From Oenanthe sinensis (Eukaryota > Streptophyta > Magnoliopsida > Apiales > Apiaceae): a stretch of 64,000 bases of DNA. Positions within the stretch are counted from its first letter, which is position 1. Each line of letters opens with the position of its first letter. Under the pieces are notes generated by a model. That model ran no database searches. It was not told the origin of the DNA and saw only the letters and a list, made by a program, of their open reading frames with translations. Where the stretch lies: NCBI GenBank assembly GCA_028671895.1, contig CM053801.1, forward strand, positions 40,676,836 through 40,740,835, read 5' to 3'. Shown piece after piece: positions 11,721-24,653 of the stretch. The position numbers and the translations under genes are program-made.

Positions 11721-11818
11721 TCACTCTCAGGGACAAAAGAGTGGCCCAGCTTCATAATGATATTGGCCATAGGATGAGGAGAAATAGTAGACACCACGAC
11801 ATCTTTGGCCGATCTGCT

Positions 11819-13672
11819 TCACAGCTTCTTGGGATCAGTCTTCACAGCCTTAGCATCGGATGACCTCTTCATAGAATCATCCCGATGAGGCTTACTTCCC
11901 GAAGCCCTCAGTTCTTTGGTCGAACAAAGCTGGACAAGCTTGGGGACGACCCCGGTGATAGCAACCTCATCATCTTTAATAGTGAAGGGAGGAGGAACCA
12001 CATTAGACTTCGACATATCTACATATAAAACAGAAAATAGATGAAAAAATTATGCATTTGATGCAAGAAAAATGTAAATGTATGAATGAGATGCGGGTCC
12101 ATGTGCAAAGTAATGCGATTAGAAGTGACAAATGTGAATAACAATTAGTGCAATGTATTGAACTCAGTCCGGGCTCGCTTCACGGGACGCTTCTGAGACG
12201 AGCTCACGATGGATTTTCCTTTCTTAGGGGTCAGCCTCACCCCTTCCTTCAAGAAACCATGAGCGACCAGGTTTGCGGTCATCACTAACTTCTTCACATT
12301 TCTTTCATCCACAGCGAGCTATAAAATGTTATCAACTCGCTCTTGGCCTCGCCAGTAAGAGGAGTGCGAGGAGGGGTAACTTAACAAAATAGTGTGAAGA
12401 AATGGGTCAGGTTTAAGGAGGGTATGGAAATGAACTAGAAGAGGAAATGAAGCGTAGACATAGCCCTTACTTGGTTTATAATTAAAGTGAGTCTGGGGCA
12501 CCATGCAGTAAGTTTTTACCATTGAACTCCAGCCAGACCGATAGGTATAAATACCCAAATTCCTTCTTGGCCTAGGACTTGAGATTTAAAAAGTATTCCA
12601 ATGTCTTTGCATCGAAGTCCGGGTACCTCCCCTTCATATAAAACATAAATATAGCAAGGGCCTACCTCAAGCCATTTGGGTCCACTTGGAGCGAAGCGAT
12701 GTGATAATATTTACATACAACTTGGATGAATGGATGCATGGGCGATGCGATCCCAACCTTAAAAAGTGAAATGGAGAGAACCATTTAAGGAATGCGACCC
12801 CTATTTTCCTCATGATTGAATCTATACCATCTCTGGTGAGGCCGTGGTAGAACGATGCAACCCTCCGATCTATATTGCTCAACCGCTTCAGCTAAAGTTT
12901 ACGAGTTGAGACTGGTTAAAAGATCTTTGGTGAAAAATGACGAGGTGAGGATGGCTCGTGGTAGAGCTGCTCGCTTTATCACCCATTGCTTCACACACAA
13001 ATTTATCGGCCCTTCTAGCTCAGGCTGGTCATGTGGAGAGTAGGCTTTTCCCTCTGATTCTTCGGGCACAAACTCATAGTTTTCCAGGTCGATCAACCTG
13101 GTCACAAAATCATCCTCCTCGCTGTTTGAGGACTCGACCCAGTGCGAGATCGCCTCATCCTCAAGGTCAAGATCGACCTCGGTGCAAACCCGTTTTCCCT
13201 TCGGGTCATGCGACTCATAATATGCACTCCCTAGAGAGCTCCATCTTGAATCTCTATGAACAGGGATTGGTTGTTGAGGATGGAGAGGTTCTTCATCGGC
13301 CTGGATCCAGGTGGCTCGCTCCGCGATCCATTTGGAAATTTTTGCTTCAGCCTCCTCCTTCGATAATTGATCTAGCCTGCGATTTAAAAATGACAAATCA
13401 ATTGGATTCAGCATCGTAGGCCTCTTCTTCTTCCAAGCATCGGGATTGCCATTCCTGGGCGAATCCCCAAACGACCAGGTCAGGTCAAAAAATAAATTAA
13501 ACGAGTCTGAGCTTGATTGCTTGACCCGAGCTATATTGACAGCCTCTTTTTCACTGATTTATATTCCCGGGACAATCGGATGGTGATGCGTGCCCGATAT
13601 CTCATTCAGTTTGCATTGGAATTCAGTCAAACTCCGTAGCTTCTTGGGATAATGGCTAAGAGGCGAGGACAT
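11819..13672 (-). pseudogene. Antisense ORF of the Tat element (plant transposon-type domain)
   Basis: The frame opens at ATG 13672 (MSSPLSHYPKKLRSL) with one stop near 13565. It then gives an acidic, disordered segment (13414-12899). Further on, in other frames, it has a hydrophobic module, SPMHPFIQVVCKYYHIASL at about 12740-12680 and FMFYMKGRYPDFDAKTLEYF near 12640-12580, resembling the putative gypsy-type transposon domain (Pfam Transposase_28 type). A last piece, 12016-11819 (MSKSNVVPPPFTIKDDE..), follows an intron-like acceptor (TTATATGTAG), so the gene may have been spliced. Tat elements such as Grande carry an antisense ORF in this position; its role is unknown. Stops and frame changes mark it as decayed. 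Confidence 0.55.
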
Positions 13673-14550
13673 ACTTATGTCTGAATCGCTCAACATATTA
13701 AATAGATGGTGAATCAATTAAGGTGTGTGCTCTTAAATTGAAGAAAGAAAATTCAAAAGAGAACTGCTAAGTGTCCTCACATGGCACATGAGTCGGTCCT
13801 AAAATCTAAAAATCGAGATCGCGACGCGAGGAGGAATGGAGGTGTGTGAAGTGATGTGACCTGGGGAGTAGGGTCGCATCGCATGAAGTACATGTACATG
13901 GATGATTAAACAAATGCTTTATATATGCATGCCATGAAAAAATGAAGATAAGATAGGGAGTTCGGGTCATTACCTTAGTGTTTGAAGGTGGGCTCGAATT
14001 TGTGGATGAAGACTTATCGGAGCTGGCCTCGCTAGAAGATTCCGGTGAAGGTAGATGAATAAATCTGGTTCGCACATGAATTCTGGGCATGAAAAGTTTG
14101 ATTTGACCCTTGAGCAATTCAGACAAATTTCATGAAAATGTTTTCGGAAATGATTAGAAATGATTGGAAAGTTCACATATGTATAGGCAATGGAAAAGAG
14201 AGAAACGGGCACGACACGTGGTACAATTTTGGCCACCCATCTCGATTTGGTGCATGCGACCATACCGTAAGCATGTGTAACCTCTCTTCCAATGGCTATA
14301 ATCCAAAACGCTTCGTGGCTGAGGCTTTTCAATTGCCTTGAAATTCAAATGATTTAACATTGCCAGCTCGGTCTACTGGATGTCCGGATCGCTATCACGA
14401 TGTATTATATCATAAAAAGCATTACCAATTAACAAAGGCTTGACAGATCGCTTCGTACCACAATGAGAGGCCTTTTGCCGGTCAAGTCACATGAAAGGTT
14501 TATGACATCAATTATTATATGATCCCACTTTGCATCGCTAAAAGCAATGA
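13673..14550. other. Non-coding spacer between antisense ORF and 3' LTR
   Basis: This would be the promoter side of the antisense ORF and the 3' untranslated part of the sense transcript. Short open frames on both strands (for example 13806-14126 and 13970-14332 on the - strand) show no recognisable domain. I see no tandem array here, unlike the other Tat element in this window. Confidence 0.4.
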
Positions 14551-14565
14551 GTAATCGGGGGTAAT
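14551..14565 (+). promoter_or_regulatory. Polypurine tract of the Tat element
   Basis: GTAATCGGGGGTAAT lies directly before the LTR start TGTTATG at 14566. It is shorter and less pure than usual but in the expected place. Confidence 0.5.
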
Positions 14566-15594
14566 TGTTATGTACAATATTTTGGTATGAGTTCTAAGCA
14601 GGCCCAATGACATAAATTGGCTAGCCCACCTCGCATCTGGGCTCACATGGTTTCATGGCCCATATTCAGCTTGCATCTATCTTAAGATGAAATAATATTC
14701 TAAAGTCCTTAACTTAGCATGAGGTCGCATCACTAGCTCACCAGTCTTAGACTCATTCGATCTCAAGAATCTAGAGAGAAGAGAACCAGCCCCCAGCCTA
14801 GTTCACTTCTCATCACCTCTCTTCATCTCTCTTCCAAGTCACATTGATCTGACAAAAAAAGAACATTAGCCCGAGTCATTCGTCCAGACCGCTTTGTCCG
14901 GGTCGCTTCGCTAACTCAGAGTACTTAGCACGGATTTCTCATAACTAGCTGAAAAATCCCTAGCCTCATGGGCTCAGCTCACTTGATATTATTTATTAAT
15001 CTGAAGACTATAAAAGGCCCCCTAGGTAATATCTCAACATATTTATCTATTTGAAGACAGTTATCCCCACGGGCTCTCATCTCATCAAGGGATCCGCTCA
15101 GGGTCACCTCTACATGCTGCTCTCGCGAGGCCACATCGCGTACAACTCCATACGGGGACCCCTTGCTCTACAACTCCATGATAGCCCCAGAGCCTAATGG
15201 GTTTGGGCCATGGTAGTTATAGACATATGGGAAGTTTGCCTTCCATATCCGCATAGACTTGGGCTAAAATACTTCACGTCTGAGGATATAGGCCTGATAG
15301 ACCGGACCAATACTTAGTCCATATAGATAACTTGTCCTCTAAGAACTACGTATAGTATGAACCCCTATAAATAGGGTACATAGGCCTCTTGTTTTAGTTG
15401 AATCGATAGTTGGCAGCAAGAGAGAAAACATTTTCTCCGGCCTTCTAACGAATCAATAACAAGATCAACTACCAAAATCCATCACTTCCACCGGTATTCT
15501 TCGCGTTCTTCATCAAGTTTATCAGTAAAATCATCATATTTTACTCCTTAATTCTGGAAAACCTCTAAATTACTACCGGTTTCTCCCTATAACA
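14566..15594 (+). repeat. 3' LTR of the Tat element (1,029 bp)
   Basis: The LTR begins TGTTATGTACAA and ends CCCTATAACA, giving TG...CA ends with the short inverted repeat TGTTAT/ATAACA. A TATA box (CTATAAATAGGG) lies near 15365, about 230 bases from the end, so the R-U5 part is short. It follows a polypurine tract. No second copy is present in the window, which fits the 5' truncation. Confidence 0.7.
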
Positions 15595-15940
15595 ATATTA
15601 TATATTATAATTATTATAATTTAATATAAACATATCTATTTTTAAAATCTATTTATTAAAATTTATTTTGACGAACTTGATAAAAACCTAATATACATAC
15701 ACATAATTATTTTAATTTATAGAATCTAGTTATTTTAAAAGATCAAATTATTTTAAATATATATTATAATACAGATGATAAATAATAAATATTAAAACTT
15801 TATATTATATAAAATATAAGTTGGTATATTTATAATTTTACTTTACAAATTTTAAAAATATGAATGAGTGTATGAATTTTATTTTGTTGAAAATAAAAAA
15901 TAAATTTAAATATATGTAAACAAAAATATAATCAAGATGA
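15595..15940. other. AT-rich spacer between Tat LTR and LINE
   Basis: Very AT-rich sequence with no gene, repeat or terminal structure that I can identify. Confidence 0.5.
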
Positions 15941-16208
15941 GTTAGTTTTTTCCGCAGTTTTGATTTTTCTAGAGAGAGATTCTCTTCCTTCTCTCTAGGA
16001 TTTGAGAGCCCGCCTAAACACTTTTTTCTTTTTCTGTTTTCCTGTATAGTCATTTCATTGTCATTTTTGGTATGTTCTTGGAAGTACTAGCGGGTAATAG
16101 CTTTCTCCTTCATTTCTTTGTTGTTTTCTCTTGGTTCTCTACACCACCACTTTCATCTTCTCTTGATCTACATTGTTATCTTTTGATTTCTTATTTTGGT
16201 TGAGTTTC

Positions 16209-18250
16209 ATGGGTTCAAGAAATTCTGAACATTCGGGTAGCATGAACTCCGATGAGGCTGTGAACTTTTGAGGTCCTGGGGCTCTTCCAGTGGCCTTGAA
16301 TGTCTTTAATGAATTCAAAGGGAAGCTTCTATTTTACTTAATACTGAGGATGTGATGGTTCATCCATGGTCACCAGCTACAAGATAGAGGATTCGTGAAG
16401 AAGCTCGGCTTTATGTTAATGGATGTACTGCAATGGAAGCAACTAGTCTTTTCAAAGCTACATCTGTGGGTTCTACAACACATGAGGCTACATCTGCCCC
16501 ACCAAAATCTCAAGCCGGACCTGATTTTGCTTCCACTTTGAAATCCATGTTAGAGCAAAATGATCAGATGCTTTGACATTTTCAAGGTAATCTTCAGCCT
16601 GTTGTTTCACCAACTATTGCTACTGAGTTGCTTGTTAATTTGAATGCCCCTCATATCCTTGTTGAGCCTGTTGCCACAGTTGCTCCTTCACATACTATTT
16701 ACCCCACTACTGACCCCACTCCCACCGTTGCCCCTACACACACTGCTACTCATGACACTGCTGCACTTGAGGCTTTACATGCTCATTTTACTGTTAAAAA
16801 TGGTGTGTTAAGTTTAACTGAAAATAATGAGTCTAGTGCCCAGGCTCAAACAAAGTCATGGAGTTCTGTTGTTGCTAAAAATCTTCCTACTACTAAGCCT
16901 ACTTGTAATGTTACCACCTAAGTTACTTATAATGATGATGGGTCTGCTACTATTAATCCTCCTAAGGATTTTTTACTCAATGCTAGAAAAAGATGGGATG
17001 CCAATTTGATTGGCCACTTTATTGGTGGTAATTTCACTTTCAAGTTTGTCAGGGATCAAGCTTTTAAAATATTGTCAAATTTGGGTTTGTCAAAAGTTTA
17101 TTACAATTCCAATGGTTATTATACTTTCAAGTTTAATTCTGTGTCAAAAAAATATTTGGTGCTTGTTAGGCATACAAACATGATTGGAGGAAGAACTATG
17201 TATTTGAGACCATGGATGGAAGTTGCACAGTTCAAAAATAATGTACTTAATAGTGTGCCATGTTGGATTAGGATGGTGGAAGTGCCCCATTCCTTTTGGT
17301 GTGATGAGGGCCTGAGTCACATTGCTAAGGCAGTTCGGAAGCCCCTAAAATTTGATGAAGTCACTTCCAGGTTTGAGCCAATGAAATATGTTGGTGTGCA
17401 GGTGGAATCAATTTATGATGCCCCCAGGCCTGACTTTGTTTGGTTGCCTATTGTGGATGAGTTGGGTAATTAAAAGAAGGTAAAAGTTGAGGTTGAATAT
17501 TCACAAATGCCCCATTCTTGCAGCCTCTGCAAAGCATTTGGTCATTCTTTGGCAAGATGTGCCAACAATCTTGATGCCCAACCTAGGCCTCAGCCCTCAC
17601 AAGTCTAGCCTCATAAAAAGAGACCTAGGAGTCAGGGACCCCCTAAAAATCAAGTTCCAACTACCCCTTATTATGGGACTTCTGTGGTACACTCTGTGCC
17701 CACAGAACAGGTTGTTGTTGATCCTCTAATGACTGAGTCAGAAGACATGGATGAATATTATGAAGCCAACATGGGTATGGTTTCATATATGATTGGAAAT
17801 TTCTTAGGTTATGATGTTGTGATGGATGATGATGAGGTTTTGCTGAATGCTACTGAGGCTCATGTGGTGACACCAAAGGCACAAGTACCTCTGTCAATTC
17901 TGGAGCCACAAACTGGTACTATTTTTTCAAGAGAGGCCCTGGTTACAGATGAGTAGGCCCAGAAAGCCCCTTTAGTGCCTGAGGTGCTCCTTGACCATTC
18001 TAAACCTATGCCACTTGCCACAAATGTTGAAGAAGGGGAATTTGTTTAGGTCCCCCATATTGATGTTGTTGACTACTCAGGGGTCATTATTGGCTTGGAA
18101 GTACCTAATGCTCTTAGGACTTCTCAGGCCCTAGCTAGCCTAAGCCCAGGAAATAAGTAAGTGGATGATGAGGGCTTCACTTTGGTGTCTAATCGCAAGA
18201 AAAGCCTCAGGCTGGCAGGTAAGTCAGCCAAACCCAAGATTTTTAGATGA
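16209..18250 (+). pseudogene. LINE ORF1: DUF4283 plus CCHC knuckle
   Basis: A likely start is the ATG at 16209, but a frame change follows; most of the protein is read in the frame of 16628-18250. The RNA-binding module (about 17006-17470) contains NLIGHFIGGNFTF, FKFNS, LRPWM and the conserved WIRM patch, as in DUF4283 proteins. The knuckle CSLCKAFGHSLARC spans 17519-17560 and has perfect C-x2-C-x4-H-x4-C spacing. A long acidic tail follows. Stops occur within the frame, e.g. near 16919, 17471 and 17954. The stop TGA (18248-18250) overlaps the ATG of ORF2. Confidence 0.7.
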
Positions 18251-21200
18251 ATTGTGCCTCTAGGAATGTGAGGGGGTTGAATAAGAGTCCTCATCAGAGG
18301 GAACCCATGAACTTTATTTCTATTAATAACATTTGTCTCATGGGTATTTTAGAGACTAAACTTAAGGGTGTTAATGCTTGTAGAATTTCCAAGAAAATTA
18401 ATAGGTCCTGGAATTGGTTGTTTAATTATGATGAACATTATAATGGTAGAATTTGGGTGGGTTGGGACCCCTCAATCTGGAAGGTGAATTTATTTTCTAG
18501 AACTTCTCAGAATATCACTTGTCATGTTACTTTTTGAGAGAAGCATATTCACTTTATAGTCACTTTTGTATATGCATTCAACAAGCCCTATCAAAGGATT
18601 CCTCTCTAGAATGAGCTTAATCAGATCAGTGCCTTATTTGTGCCTTGGGTTATTTGTGGGGATTTCAATTGTATGTTTCATCCGAATGTGGTTTTAGGAG
18701 GGAGAGGCCATTGGGCTCCTGACATGCAGCAATTTAAAAATTGTGCCTTCCAAGCTGGATTAGGTGATATCAAAATAGTTGGATCTCTCTATACTTGTAC
18801 TAACAAAAGGGATCAAAGCCCCGTCTTAAAAAGGTTGGATAGAATCTTGGCCAATAGTTTTTGGTTCCTGACTCACACTAAATCTTGTGCCAATGTAGGT
18901 GGAAAAATTTCCAAAGTCTTTCCAGTATTTTAACTTTTTGGCAAATATTTATAGATTTAGGGATACGGTGGCCAAGGCTTGGGCCACTCCTTGGTTTGGG
19001 GAACCTATGGCTATTTTGTGCAAAAGATTGAAGCTTGTTTAGGCTGGCCTCACAGAGCTTAACAGAAAATATGGCAATCTACATACTAGAGTGACTTTAG
19101 CTAGGGCTCTGCTTCATGACTTGCAGGATTCTTTAGCCCTTGACCCTTACAATGATGACCTTCTTGCTAGAGAGCATTTGGTAACAAAGGCCTTTGACTT
19201 GGCCCTTGGGGAGGAAGAGGCTTTGTTACTTCAAAAATCTAGAATAAAGTGGCTTAAGCATGTGGATGGCAATAATAGCTTCTTCTTCAATCAAACTAAG
19301 GCCAACTGGAACCATAACAAAATTCTTGCAATTGAGGATGATTTAGGCACTCTAGTATCTGGTCAGGCTGTGGTGGCCTCTGTTGTAGTTGAGTATTTGA
19401 AGAAAGCCCTTGGCACTCCCTCCATTGTTGGTGATTTTCCTGATTATCATTGTGCTACTGTTAATGATGTTGATGCTAGTGCCTTGGTGAGGCCTTTCAT
19501 TAAGATATTTTGGGTACTTTGAAATGTATGAAGAAGAATAAGGCACCTGGGTCTGATAGTTTCACTATGGAGTTCTTTTTTGGCTACTTGGGACATTTTG
19601 AGAGCTTGTTTCTGTGAGGCTCTGCATAGTTTCTTCTCTACTTCTAAAATGCACCAGGGCATCAACTTTACTAGTATTGCTTTGATTTCTAAGGGGGGCA
19701 CTCCTACTTCTATGAAGGATTTTAGGATTATCTCTCTCTGTTCTCTATTTTGTGGCCTATAAATGCAACTCTAAAATGTTGGCAGAAAGATTGAAACACA
19801 TTATGCCAAAGCTTATTGATCCAACTCAATCAGCTTTCATCCCTATAAGAACATTCTATTAGCTTAGAAGCTTTTTAGAGGCTATTCCAGGGACATAGGT
19901 ATGCCTAAGTGTGCACTCAAAATTTATTTGCACAAAGATTTTGATTCTTTAGATTGGCAGTTTCTTATGCATGCCTCGCTTAAAATGCAATTTCCCATAG
20001 CTTTCTGTAACTGGGTTTATGCTTGTATATCTACTACTATATTCTCAGTCAAATTTAATGGTGTTCTCAATGGTTATTTCAAAGGGGCCAAGGTTTTAAG
20101 GAAAGAGACCCCCTTTCTCCTTATATTTTCTCTATTGCTATGAATATTTTGTCTTGCCTGCTCAATGCAAAGCCTGCGGGATTCAAGCACCATTGGAGGT
20201 GCAAGGAGTTGGGCCTCACCCACTTATTTTTTATTGATGATGTCCTATTGTTTTGCAATGGTGATAAGGCATCCATTTCTCACACTATGACCAGCCTTGC
20301 CACTTTTTCTTCTACTAGTGGCTTGCATCCCAGTGTACATAAGAGTACTGTCTTCCTTTGTAATTGTGAGCCTTCCTTGGTTCTTTGGTTTGATGAGTCT
20401 TTCCACATACCTCATGGGCTGTTGTCAGTGAAATTCTTGGGTGTGCCTTTGATTTCATCCCACCTGTGCTATAATGACTGCATGCCTCTGATTGATAGAA
20501 TTTCTAACAGGATTCAGGCTTGGACTTCTATTCTTCTTTCATTTGCATGAAGGGCCCAATTGATTAGGGTAGTGCTTTTCTCTATACAGGCTTTCTAGAC
20601 TTCTCATTTACAGTTTCCCACTATGGTGCATAGGAAAATTCAACAATTCATAACAAGGTTTTTATGGAAAGGTAAGATCTCTTCCACTAGTGGTGCCAAT
20701 GTGAGTTGGCATTCTTTGTGTTTGCCTAAGTCGGAAGGGGGCCTGGGCTTCAAAGACCCCAAGGCATGGAATAAAGGTCAAATCTTGGTGCATCTATGTC
20801 ATTTGGTGAGGCCTTCACACTTTCTTAGGGCCAAGTGGGAAAAGACCACTATTCTTCACAGACACCATTTTTGGACTATGCCAACTCCCATTGATTGTTC
20901 CTGGATTTGAAGGAAAGTCTAGGGTCTTCGCCCCATTGCCTCACAGCAAATTAAATACAAGATTGAGAATGGCCTCAACATTTCTCTTTAGTTTGATCCT
21001 TGGTGGCATGGCAAATGTTTGGCTCAGAAAAAAAGTGACCTTATTATTGCTCATTATGGGCTTCCTTCTACAACAACTGTTGCAGCTAGTTTTTATGACA
21101 CTGAATGGGCCCTTCCTAGGCATAGGCCTCACTTGTCTCATGTTGATGTGGGTTTACAAAGTTGGCTCCTGGAGTTTGATTTTCCTCCATTTAACCTAGC

Positions 21201-21473
21201 AAGTAATGATATCATTCTATGAGACACTATGCCTTTGCAGAAGGTTAAAGCTTGGCACATTTGGGATTTAATCAGGCATAGAGGTTCTGAGGTGCCTTGG
21301 GCTCCTGTTGTTTGGCACAAGATTAATGTGCATAGATATGCTTACCACACTTGGCTTGTTTGTCTTGGAAGGTTACACATTTTGCAGAGGCTGGCCTCCT
21401 TTGACATTGCTGTTCTTGATCAGTGTTTTTTCTGTGTTGCAGGTAGGGAATCAGTGTTTAATATTTTATAGAA
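18247..21473 (+). pseudogene. LINE ORF2: endonuclease-reverse transcriptase, broken
   Basis: The ATG at 18247 overlaps the ORF1 stop. The endonuclease (18247-18900) shows NVRGLN, the catalytic ETKL, GDFN (about 18658) and KRLDRILAN; the final S-D-H box is missing. The linker (19091-19510) contains KSRIKWLKHVDGN, typical of plant L1. RT motifs include KNKAPGSDSF (19534), IALISKGGTP, DFDSLDW and FFIDDVLLF near 20228, where the usual A of A-D-D is I. Thumb sequence and a zinc-binding region (about 21200-21471, ending CFFCVAGRES) follow. At least five frameshifts or stops break it, notably at 18537, 18932, 19520, 19760 and 20140. Confidence 0.75.
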
Positions 21474-22013
<540 letters not shown>

Positions 22014-22192
22014 ACAACTACATTAATATGGCGCATTTAATTTAATATAATTAATGTTACAAAAGGGTTATTAACGTAATCTCCATGACCTGCACGGAGT
22101 AAAAAGAAACTGTATTTAGCAATTATGAAATTTTAAATATTATATTTCTATTCGAAAAGAGAGTAAATATCAATTCAACAACCTGCACGAAG

Positions 22193-22740
22193 TAGGGGTG
22201 AACATGGGTTAGGTTGGGTCGGGTTTTCGTCAAACCTCGACCCAACCCGATTAGTTCGGTTTTATAAAAAATCAACCCATTAATTGTAAAAAAAAATCAT
22301 AACCCAACCCAACCCAATTAGTTCGGTTTGCAGAAAATCGTAACCCAACCCAACTCAACTCAATCGTAACCCAAATCCCGCACATTTGCAGAAAATTCTG
22401 CTTGTTGCAGAAAATGTTGCAAGAGCCGGAAAGTGTTGCAGAATGTGTTGTAAAAAATTTATATAGTGTAGAAAATTTATATAGTGTAGAAATTTGTAGA
22501 AAATATATAAAAAATATATAGAATATGCAGAAAATATGCAAAAAATCTGCATTTTATGTAAACGGGTTGGGTTGGGTTGGGTAGGGTTAAAATTTGTTAA
22601 ACCCTTACCCAACCCAATTAGTTCGGGTTTTTTAAAAATTAACCCATTTATATTTCGGTTTCGGACGGTTCGGTTTATTCGGCCGAAAAAGGATGGTTTG
22701 GTTCGGGTTGACGGTTTAATCGAATTTTTGTTCACCCCTG
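22193..22740. mobile_element. hAT-like non-autonomous element rich in GGGTT motifs
   Basis: The left end reads TAGGGGTGAACATGGG and the right end read in reverse is CAGGGGTGAACAAAAA, giving an 11-12 base terminal inverted repeat. The inside is made of AACCCAACCC and GTTCGGTTT-type low-complexity repeats on both strands and encodes nothing. This TIR (AGGGGTG) and composition are those of plant hAT MITEs, like the clearer copy at 52577-53325. The flanks (GCACGAAG left, CTGCGAAC right) do not give a clean 8-bp duplication, so class assignment rests on the TIR. Confidence 0.6.
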
Positions 22741-22857
22741 CTGCGAACGACCAAAGGTACTGTTTCACGATTATCAACGAAACCCACCAAAATATTGACG
22801 GCGTCAATATCATCATTTGATCTCCATCTCCTATTTGCTTGATTCCAAGTGTTCAAG
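22741..22857 (+). other. Putative 5' untranslated exon of the coiled-coil gene
   Basis: Sequence up to 22857 ends GTTCAAG and is followed by a good donor (GTATGA at 22858). No ATG lies in it. An acceptor TTTAG at 24216, 17 bases before the ATG of the downstream ORF, would remove an intron of about 1.36 kb. The transcript start is not visible; the hAT-like element ends just before this exon. Confidence 0.4.
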
Positions 22858-24233
22858 GTATGATATTTACATATACATACATGTATGTATATATATATAT
22901 GTACTGATATTTGAAATAGTGCTTTTCAATCTGTAATTTGTTATGTACACGAAATTGGTGTTGATTTAATTGAAACTTGTATCTTTTTTTGTCGATTAAA
23001 TGTAAATTGTGCTAGTTTGTTGAATTTTTATATTAAATTATGTTTAAAATCTGGTGAATTTAGATCTTAGATTAGTACTGTTTGTGGTAATCTTTTTTTA
23101 CGACCCTCGTAAAATAGCTGGTAAAATTGTATCATTTATGCTTGAGAGAAACTCAAATGTTCACAAATTGACAAGTTTTGGTACTAGGAATGAAGTTGGT
23201 TACGTCGAAAAAATTGGAAGATAATGGTATGGGAGGACTTGAAATAGGTTCAAATGATTTTGAATCTGTTTGAGATTTTAGTGAGGAAGAACAACAAGAG
23301 GGAGTAGACGATTATCTAGTCGGAATTGCAGAGTTGTTAGCTTAATTATAATTTATGTCAAGAAAAGTAAAGAACTGTTATGCTTTATGTTAAGTTGGAA
23401 ATCTGCCAAGTGCTTTATGCTGTGTAGAGGATTTGTTGCCAAACCAAACTCTCATCCTTCTGTTAATCATTGACACGAGGATTGATAGCTACACGCTGAT
23501 ATGTAGCTATGATTACGAAGGTACAAATTGAGTTCGTAGTAGTAATTTGCTTTTGGTTTGGTAATTTTACAACTCTTGTTATAAAAAAAACTAGGACTTT
23601 TCAATAATATATCTTAATTCTTAATGTATAATTATTCAGAAATTTAAATATTTTCAATTCCTTGCAAATTATAGCATTGACAGTTGATTAAGTGCCAAAA
23701 GATTAAGAATTGTATTGAATTATTGCATAGGCTCATAATTCTAGGCTACATCTAGCTTCTATAGTATAATGAACCTTTGAAATGATGCATTTGTACAATT
23801 TATATGAAATTTTTAGGCCTAGTAGAAACAGTATAGAATCGTACTTGTTGGTGTAGGAACATTATTTCTTAGCTTGATTTTAATATATGTGTGATAGAAA
23901 TCTGATGAGAGTAACAGGCTATGATAAGATGTTTACATTATCGAGGCGTCCAGATTCCAGAGAGGATTTCTGATCATGGTACATGGGGTTTATGTTTTGA
24001 ATTGGTTTATGTTTATGTCTATGCAGATTTCTTATGCTATGTACTACATTTTTATTTTAGAACTTTTAAATTTCAATCACATTAAATACATTCATTTACA
24101 TACCAATTTTTTTGGCTGCTCATCTCCTGTTGTATCCTGTTAGACACTAAGTTTTCTCCTTTTTATTCCATGGTTTCCATAATGTTTTAGTTCTATCTGC
24201 ATATCCGTCAATTTAGCAATTGAAAATAAGAGA

Positions 24234-24653
24234 ATGCTGCCGGCTAATGAAGCAACAGTTCCTAAGCCGCGGGTAAAGAAACCCTCAACCAAGAAGTCCA
24301 AGATTCAAGCAGAAGGAAATGGCGTGAGAATGGTTCAAGAGCATGTCAAACCAGGTGAAAAACCTTCAAAGAAAGGCTTGATGAATGATCTCTCTTCATT
24401 TCAGCAGCCTGAGATATCCACATCAGATTCCTTACCTGATTCATCGTCATCAGGAAATGAGTATCGAGTTCTGAGACGAAAATATTTACTGCTGGAGGAG
24501 GAGAGCTTTGGTTTGGATAGTGAGTTGAAAGAAGCTGAAAACGAGGTTACAGGACTTGAAAATGAAAAGCTAGCTCTCTTGGATAAGCTTGTTGTATTAG
24601 AAGGCCTGGTTGATCCTTCGGAATTTCAGGGCGGATATAAACAGATCCAGTAG
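24234..24653 (+). CDS. Small plant protein with C-terminal coiled coil, unknown function
   Basis: An intact frame of 139 codons from ATG 24234 to TAG. Residues 1-80 are basic, then Ser-rich and disordered (KPRVKKPSTKKSK; SDSLPDSSSSGNEY). Residues about 80-130 form a strong heptad-type coiled coil (VLRRKYLLLEEES, ELKEAENEVTGLENEKLALL), ending in a short conserved-looking tail (VVLEGLVDPSEF). No signal peptide or membrane segment. An upstream untranslated exon with a 1.36-kb intron (22858-24216) is supported by splice consensus only. I recognise the style as that of a plant-conserved uncharacterised protein but cannot name it. The intact frame in a region of decayed elements suggests selection, hence a real gene. 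A nuclear or scaffold role would be a guess. Confidence 0.65.
   Translation: MLPANEATVPKPRVKKPSTKKSKIQAEGNGVRMVQEHVKPGEKPSKKGLMNDLSSFQQPEISTSDSLPDSSSSGNEYRVLRRKYLLLEEESFGLDSELKEAENEVTGLENEKLALLDKLVVLEGLVDPSEFQGGYKQIQ

Larger units (their letters stand above)
6447..15594 (+). mobile_element. Decayed Ty3/gypsy Tat-lineage retrotransposon, 5' truncated
   Basis: Order along the + strand: gag, retropepsin, RT, RNase H, a second (archaeal-type) RNase H, then a - strand ORF, then polypurine tract and 3' LTR. The second RNase H and the antisense ORF between pol and the 3' LTR are hallmarks of the Tat lineage. No 5' LTR or primer-binding site is found; gag begins directly next to copia sequence near 6447. 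Integrase is absent. A MULE transposase fragment sits between protease and RT. Many stops and frameshifts show it is old and cannot move by itself. Confidence 0.8.
15941..21473 (+). mobile_element. Decayed L1-type LINE retrotransposon
   Basis: A CT-rich leader (about 15941-16208) precedes ORF1 with a DUF4283-like RNA-binding domain and CCHC knuckle. ORF2 follows with endonuclease, reverse transcriptase and a C-terminal zinc-binding region, the standard order of plant L1 elements. The 3' end stops inside or just after the zinc-binding region at 21473; no poly(A) tail is seen, so the end is truncated or replaced. Stops and frameshifts are spread over both ORFs. Confidence 0.85.

Noticed and set aside
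12958..13419. 153-codon + strand frame
   Set aside because: Antisense of the acidic part of the Tat antisense ORF, with no domain.
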